Shown here: positions 60,818 through 64,000 of the stretch, piece by piece
Layout of the letters: each line of letters opens with the position of its first letter
Numbering within the stretch: the stretch's first letter is position 1
Assembly: GCF_023703375.1 (NCBI RefSeq)
Contig: NZ_JAMQGO010000006.1
Location: 62,001 to 126,000 of the forward strand
Direction: 5' to 3'
Origin: Lutimaribacter degradans
GTDB lineage: Bacteria; Pseudomonadota; Alphaproteobacteria; Rhodobacterales; Rhodobacteraceae
Length of the DNA stretch: 64,000 nucleotides
Made by a program: the position numbers and the translations under genes
Notes under the pieces: model-generated
Told to the model about the DNA's origin: nothing
Database searches by the model: none
The model's input: the letters and a program-made list of their open reading frames with translations, nothing else

Positions 60818-60867
60818 GCGCGCAATCCGCGTTTTCCTTGTCGGCCCCAGCCATACTGCGCCGGGCG

Positions 60868-63800
60868 TCAGAGGTCCAACTCAATCACGGCGTCAGCCGT
60901 TGCCGCGCGCGATTTGCATAAAATCATCGCAGATTGCCGCTGGCTGGCTGACAAAACGAAATCGCGGTGTTCAACGTCACCCGACAGAACCCTGCATTGG
61001 CATACGCCGCACAGACCTTCGGCACATTTAACGTCGACATGCACGCCCGCCGCCGCCAGCGCATCGGTGGCGGACTGGTCGGCGGCCACGTTCACTTGGC
61101 GCCCGTCGCGCAGTTGCAGTGTGAAGGGGTAGTTCTCGTAATCCGGTTCCTCGGGGGCCGAGAAATATTCGAGATGCCGTGCCTCTTCGGGGAAGCCTGC
61201 CTGTTCCGCGGCTTGTATCACCGCATCGATGTAACGGTTCGGCCCGCAGGTATAGACATGCCAGCCGGGGCGGTAGCCCGTCAGGATGGCAGACAGGTCG
61301 GCGCGGCTGCCCTCGTCGCTGAAATGCAGGTGGACGCGGTCGGCCCATGGCGCGGCGCTCAAATCGTCCAGATAGGCGGCTGCCGTGCGGCTGGAGCACG
61401 AATAATGCAGTGCGAAGTCACGCCCAAGCGCGTGCAAGCTGTGGGCAAAGGCGATCATCGGGGTGATGCCGATGCCGCCGCCCATCAGAAAAGTCTTTTC
61501 CGCGTTTTCCACCAACCCGAAATGGTTGATCGGTTTTGACACGAATACCCGTCGTCCCGGCGTGAATATCCGGTGCAACATGGCCGAGCCGCCACGCCCC
61601 GCATCTTCGCGCAGAACGCCGATCTCGTATCGGCTCCGGTCGGCGGGGTCGCCCGACATGGAGTATTGCCGCAGGAACTCGGGCGTCACCACCACGTCCA
61701 GGTGCGCGCCCGCGCTCCATCGCGGCAATGCGGCGCCATCGGGCGCGGTGAAGGTGTATTTCGTGATATCCGGCGTCATCTGCGAAACGTCGGCAAGCGT
61801 TACTTTCACCACGGGCGGATCACCCGGCACGGTGTAGCGGTGTATGTGGCCCGTTTCGCCGCGCGCGCTGCGGGCGCGGTAGTCTTCGGCGGGCAGCATC
61901 GCCTTGTAGGCGGCGATTCCGGCCTCGCGGTCCATCGGAAAGGGGTATGGCCAGGGCCACGGCGCCAGCGGCGCGGGATAGACGGCCAGCGTCTGGTCTT
62001 CATGGCGCAGCACCAGGTCCTTTTGCAGGTCGCGCCGGTTTACCGGGGCGGCGGGCATGCCATAACTGCCATCTTCCTTCAGCTCGATATCCCACCACCA
62101 TTTCTTGGAATCGTTCAGCCCGCCATTGCCCACCGCGTCATCCAGCTTCGCCAATACGGGCGCGGCTGCGGGTATGTGCATCGCCGCCCAGCGGAAAGGG
62201 GCCTCGGCAAACAGCCCTTCAAGGTTCCAGGGGCAGGTTTTCATGCAGCGCCCGCACATGGCGCCGCCTTGCGTGGTAATGCGATAGGCGGCGCAACGCT
62301 GGCTGTCCGATTTCCAGATCTCGTAGCCGTTGAACATCCGCTTGGGCCCGGCGGTGATGGCACCCGAGGGGCATTCGCGCGCGCACTTGTTGCAGGCTTC
62401 GCAAAATCGTTGCAGGCCAAAATCTATCGGCCGGTCGTGGGCGACGGGCATGTCGGTGGTGACAGCGCCCGATTTGAGGCGCGGCCCGAGGAAGGGGTTC
62501 AGGATCACCTCGCCGATCCGGCTTACCTCGCCCAGGCCCGACAAAAGCAAAAGCGGCGGTTGCAGCACCTCGCCATCCATCACGCTGTGGGCCTTGGCCG
62601 AGAACCCGAGGTTGCGAATCTGTTGGGCAATAACGCTGCCCAAGATCGAAAAGCGCAGATAGGCGCGCATGGATTGCGCGACCGAGATCCAGTCGTCGCC
62701 CGAGGCGCCTTCCATCGTCTCGTAGCCCTGGTCGACGATCATGGAAATCGCCTGGTCGTGCGGCGGGTCGATCGGGTCGCCAAGGGCGTCATGCGAATAC
62801 CAGGCCCATTCGGGACAGCGCGACAGGCCCACGGCATCCATTCCCAGGAAATAACTTGCAGCTTTCAGGTTGGCCGCGTTTCGCGCGGGGTCTGTGGTGA
62901 TGCGCGGGCTTGCCGCTGGGCCATCCTGCAGCAGAACAAAGGCCCCCAACGCGCGCCGCTGCGCCAGCGACGGCGCCTGCCTACGTACGTAAAGACCACC
63001 CGCCGCACCCTTTTGCAGCGCGCGGCCCATATCACCGAATTGCGCCCGGGCGAACAGGTCGGTGCGTTTGGGCACGCGGGCGACGTTGGGCTCGTCGATA
63101 TAGGTGGTGGGGTCGTCCACCCGTTTGAGCGTTTCGAACGGGTGCGGGCCGTCGGCGAAATCGCGGTTGGCGTAAGGGTCGGCGGTGCGGCCGGTTTTAG
63201 CGGTGTGGCCAGTTCCCAACTGCCAGCCGGGGCCGCGCATCCAATACCAGGGCTGCCGGTCCATCGGGGCCAGCGGGGCATCGCAGGCAAGAGCTATATC
63301 CGTCGTGATCACGCTCAGCCCGTAGCGATGGCCCAGCCAGGGCGCAGCCAGATCGGAATCGACCAGTCCCGCCGCCACCGCCAGCCGGTTCATGCAGACA
63401 TCGGCCGCAGCACCGGAATGTGCCCGCGCATCCCATCCCAGTAGGCGGATGTAATTTGCCAGCACCGTGGCGGTTTCAGCGCCACGCAGGCACGCGCGCT
63501 GGGCTTGCGCATTCATGATCCAGTCGCTGCCCGGCTCGTCCTCACGCGGGTCTCGCGGCCAGGCATAAAGCAATACCAGCGCGTGGGTGTGGTGCGAGAT
63601 CGGCGCGGGCGGGGTTTCGACGCTGCTGCGCAAATCGGCCATGACCTGGTCGATGCCGGCGGCCAGGGTATTGGTCTGTTCGGTGCGCAGCCGGTCGGTC
63701 AGGGGGGCTATGGCGGGATTTTCCACTGCCGAATCCAGCCAGGCGAGCTTGGGAATGCGCGCCACGCCAGCCATGTCCGCATCACAGAAATGAGCGAACG

Positions 63801-63987
63801 CCTTCAGGTGATTGGCCCTTTCGACAGGGTCGGCAGGAATTTCCGAGCGCGCGGGATTGGCCGCCCCGGTTCGCAGCACGTCAAGCATGGCCTGCGCGTC
63901 GCGCATGGCGTTCACGATGCTGGCGGGGTCATCGGGGCGCTCAAATCCCACCGGCGTGGCATGGGGCACGCCCGAAAGGTCGGGCAT
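60868..63987 (-). CDS. rdhA: NAD(P)H-dependent reductive dehalogenase, fused to FMN and 2Fe-2S reductase domains
   Basis: 1039-residue self-sufficient enzyme. Residues about 1-600 form the cobalamin and iron-sulfur reductive-dehalogenase part: active-site candidates Tyr443, Lys505 and Arg569; cluster 1 Cys529, 532, 535 and 539; cluster 2 Cys565, 578, 581 and 585. About 720-1039 is a phthalate-dioxygenase-reductase module with RQYS (773-776), GGGIGITPM (836-844) and a plant-type 2Fe-2S centre at Cys988, 993, 996 and 1024. No Tat signal is present, so it is cytoplasmic and catabolic rather than respiratory. It likely removes halogens from aromatic compounds. The frame stays open to the window edge, so an earlier start is possible. 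It is followed by tetR. Confidence 0.88.
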   Translation of the reverse strand: MPDLSGVPHATPVGFERPDDPASIVNAMRDAQAMLDVLRTGAANPARSEIPADPVERANHLKAFAHFCDADMAGVARIPKLAWLDSAVENPAIAPLTDRLRTEQTNTLAAGIDQVMADLRSSVETPPAPISHHTHALVLLYAWPRDPREDEPGSDWIMNAQAQRACLRGAETATVLANYIRLLGWDARAHSGAAADVCMNRLAVAAGLVDSDLAAPWLGHRYGLSVITTDIALACDAPLAPMDRQPWYWMRGPGWQLGTGHTAKTGRTADPYANRDFADGPHPFETLKRVDDPTTYIDEPNVARVPKRTDLFARAQFGDMGRALQKGAAGGLYVRRQAPSLAQRRALGAFVLLQDGPAASPRITTDPARNAANLKAASYFLGMDAVGLSRCPEWAWYSHDALGDPIDPPHDQAISMIVDQGYETMEGASGDDWISVAQSMRAYLRFSILGSVIAQQIRNLGFSAKAHSVMDGEVLQPPLLLLSGLGEVSRIGEVILNPFLGPRLKSGAVTTDMPVAHDRPIDFGLQRFCEACNKCARECPSGAITAGPKRMFNGYEIWKSDSQRCAAYRITTQGGAMCGRCMKTCPWNLEGLFAEAPFRWAAMHIPAAAPVLAKLDDAVGNGGLNDSKKWWWDIELKEDGSYGMPAAPVNRRDLQKDLVLRHEDQTLAVYPAPLAPWPWPYPFPMDREAGIAAYKAMLPAEDYRARSARGETGHIHRYTVPGDPPVVKVTLADVSQMTPDITKYTFTAPDGAALPRWSAGAHLDVVVTPEFLRQYSMSGDPADRSRYEIGVLREDAGRGGSAMLHRIFTPGRRVFVSKPINHFGLVENAEKTFLMGGGIGITPMIAFAHSLHALGRDFALHYSCSSRTAAAYLDDLSAAPWADRVHLHFSDEGSRADLSAILTGYRPGWHVYTCGPNRYIDAVIQAAEQAGFPEEARHLEYFSAPEEPDYENYPFTLQLRDGRQVNVAADQSATDALAAAGVHVDVKCAEGLCGVCQCRVLSGDVEHRDFVLSASQRQSAMILCKSRAATADAVIELDL

Positions 63988-64000
63988 CGCCCCGCGTTTC

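Noticed and set aside
1..64000. CRISPR arrays, insertion sequences, prophage, tRNA or rRNA genes
   Set aside because: No spaced direct repeats, transposase or integrase genes, phage genes or cloverleaf sequences were seen on either strand by eye.

Overview
The window is a GC-rich chromosomal segment that reads as Rhodobacterales/Rhodobacteraceae (roseobacter-type Alphaproteobacteria). The evidence is gene content and order: rpoZ, rel, a DUF2062 gene, pdxJ, acpS, lepB, rnc, era, a DUF1491 gene and recO in one direction; ispH, rnhA and a TRIC-family gene; a moxR/DUF58/DUF4159 operon; and an alpha-2-macroglobulin/pbpC pair. Coding is dense, many genes are joined by 4-nt ATGA or GTGA overlaps, and no gap reaches 300 bases. 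I saw no tRNA, rRNA, prophage, insertion sequence or CRISPR array. The species cannot be named from the sequence alone.

Layout. 1-9 kb: truncated polA, a zinc-finger gene, an ABC ATPase without a permease, and arfB (ribosome rescue) preceded by a compact transcription unit with an extreme Shine-Dalgarno sequence; then yhhQ, a phytase-like esterase, mepA, an MFS transporter and a thioesterase on the minus strand. 8.7-26 kb: yggT, recQ, yaaA, a hybrid histidine kinase, the large alpha-2-macroglobulin and PBP1C, a thiolase, a class II aldolase plus VOC pair, and AMP nucleosidase. 26-36 kb: HU, a divergent cupin/coiled-coil pair sharing a repeated promoter element, a DMT exporter, a PfkB kinase with nth, an HTH-alkyltransferase fusion, an OmpA lipoprotein, an FMN reductase, a MaoC-like dehydratase, a CDF transporter, tesB and a DUF2798 gene behind a palindrome. 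36-45.7 kb: DUF1285 divergent from the four-gene MoxR operon, then TRIC, rnhA, a methyltransferase and a DUF3429 gene on the minus strand.

45.8-64 kb: a PNPOx-like gene and ispH, divergent from a B12-binding AerR/PpaA-like regulator and a small cytochrome c; an NYN nuclease; folK; then the long housekeeping run rpoZ to recO, interrupted by a nucleoside deaminase and a membrane alpha/beta hydrolase between pdxJ and acpS. The window ends in a minus-strand unit of a TetR regulator and a 1039-residue NAD(P)H-dependent reductive dehalogenase fusion.

The most unusual items are: (1) the small RNA/leader upstream of arfB, whose 12-nt Shine-Dalgarno matches the whole anti-Shine-Dalgarno tail and can pair with its own downstream anti-Shine-Dalgarno copy before a terminator; (2) the self-sufficient reductive dehalogenase, in which Tyr, Lys and Arg sit with the spacing known from a characterised catabolic enzyme; (3) the mirrored promoter element between the cupin and coiled-coil genes; (4) a degenerate receiver domain in the hybrid kinase; (5) composite palindromic repeats between convergent genes. 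Functions are inferred from motifs read by eye; no database search was possible.
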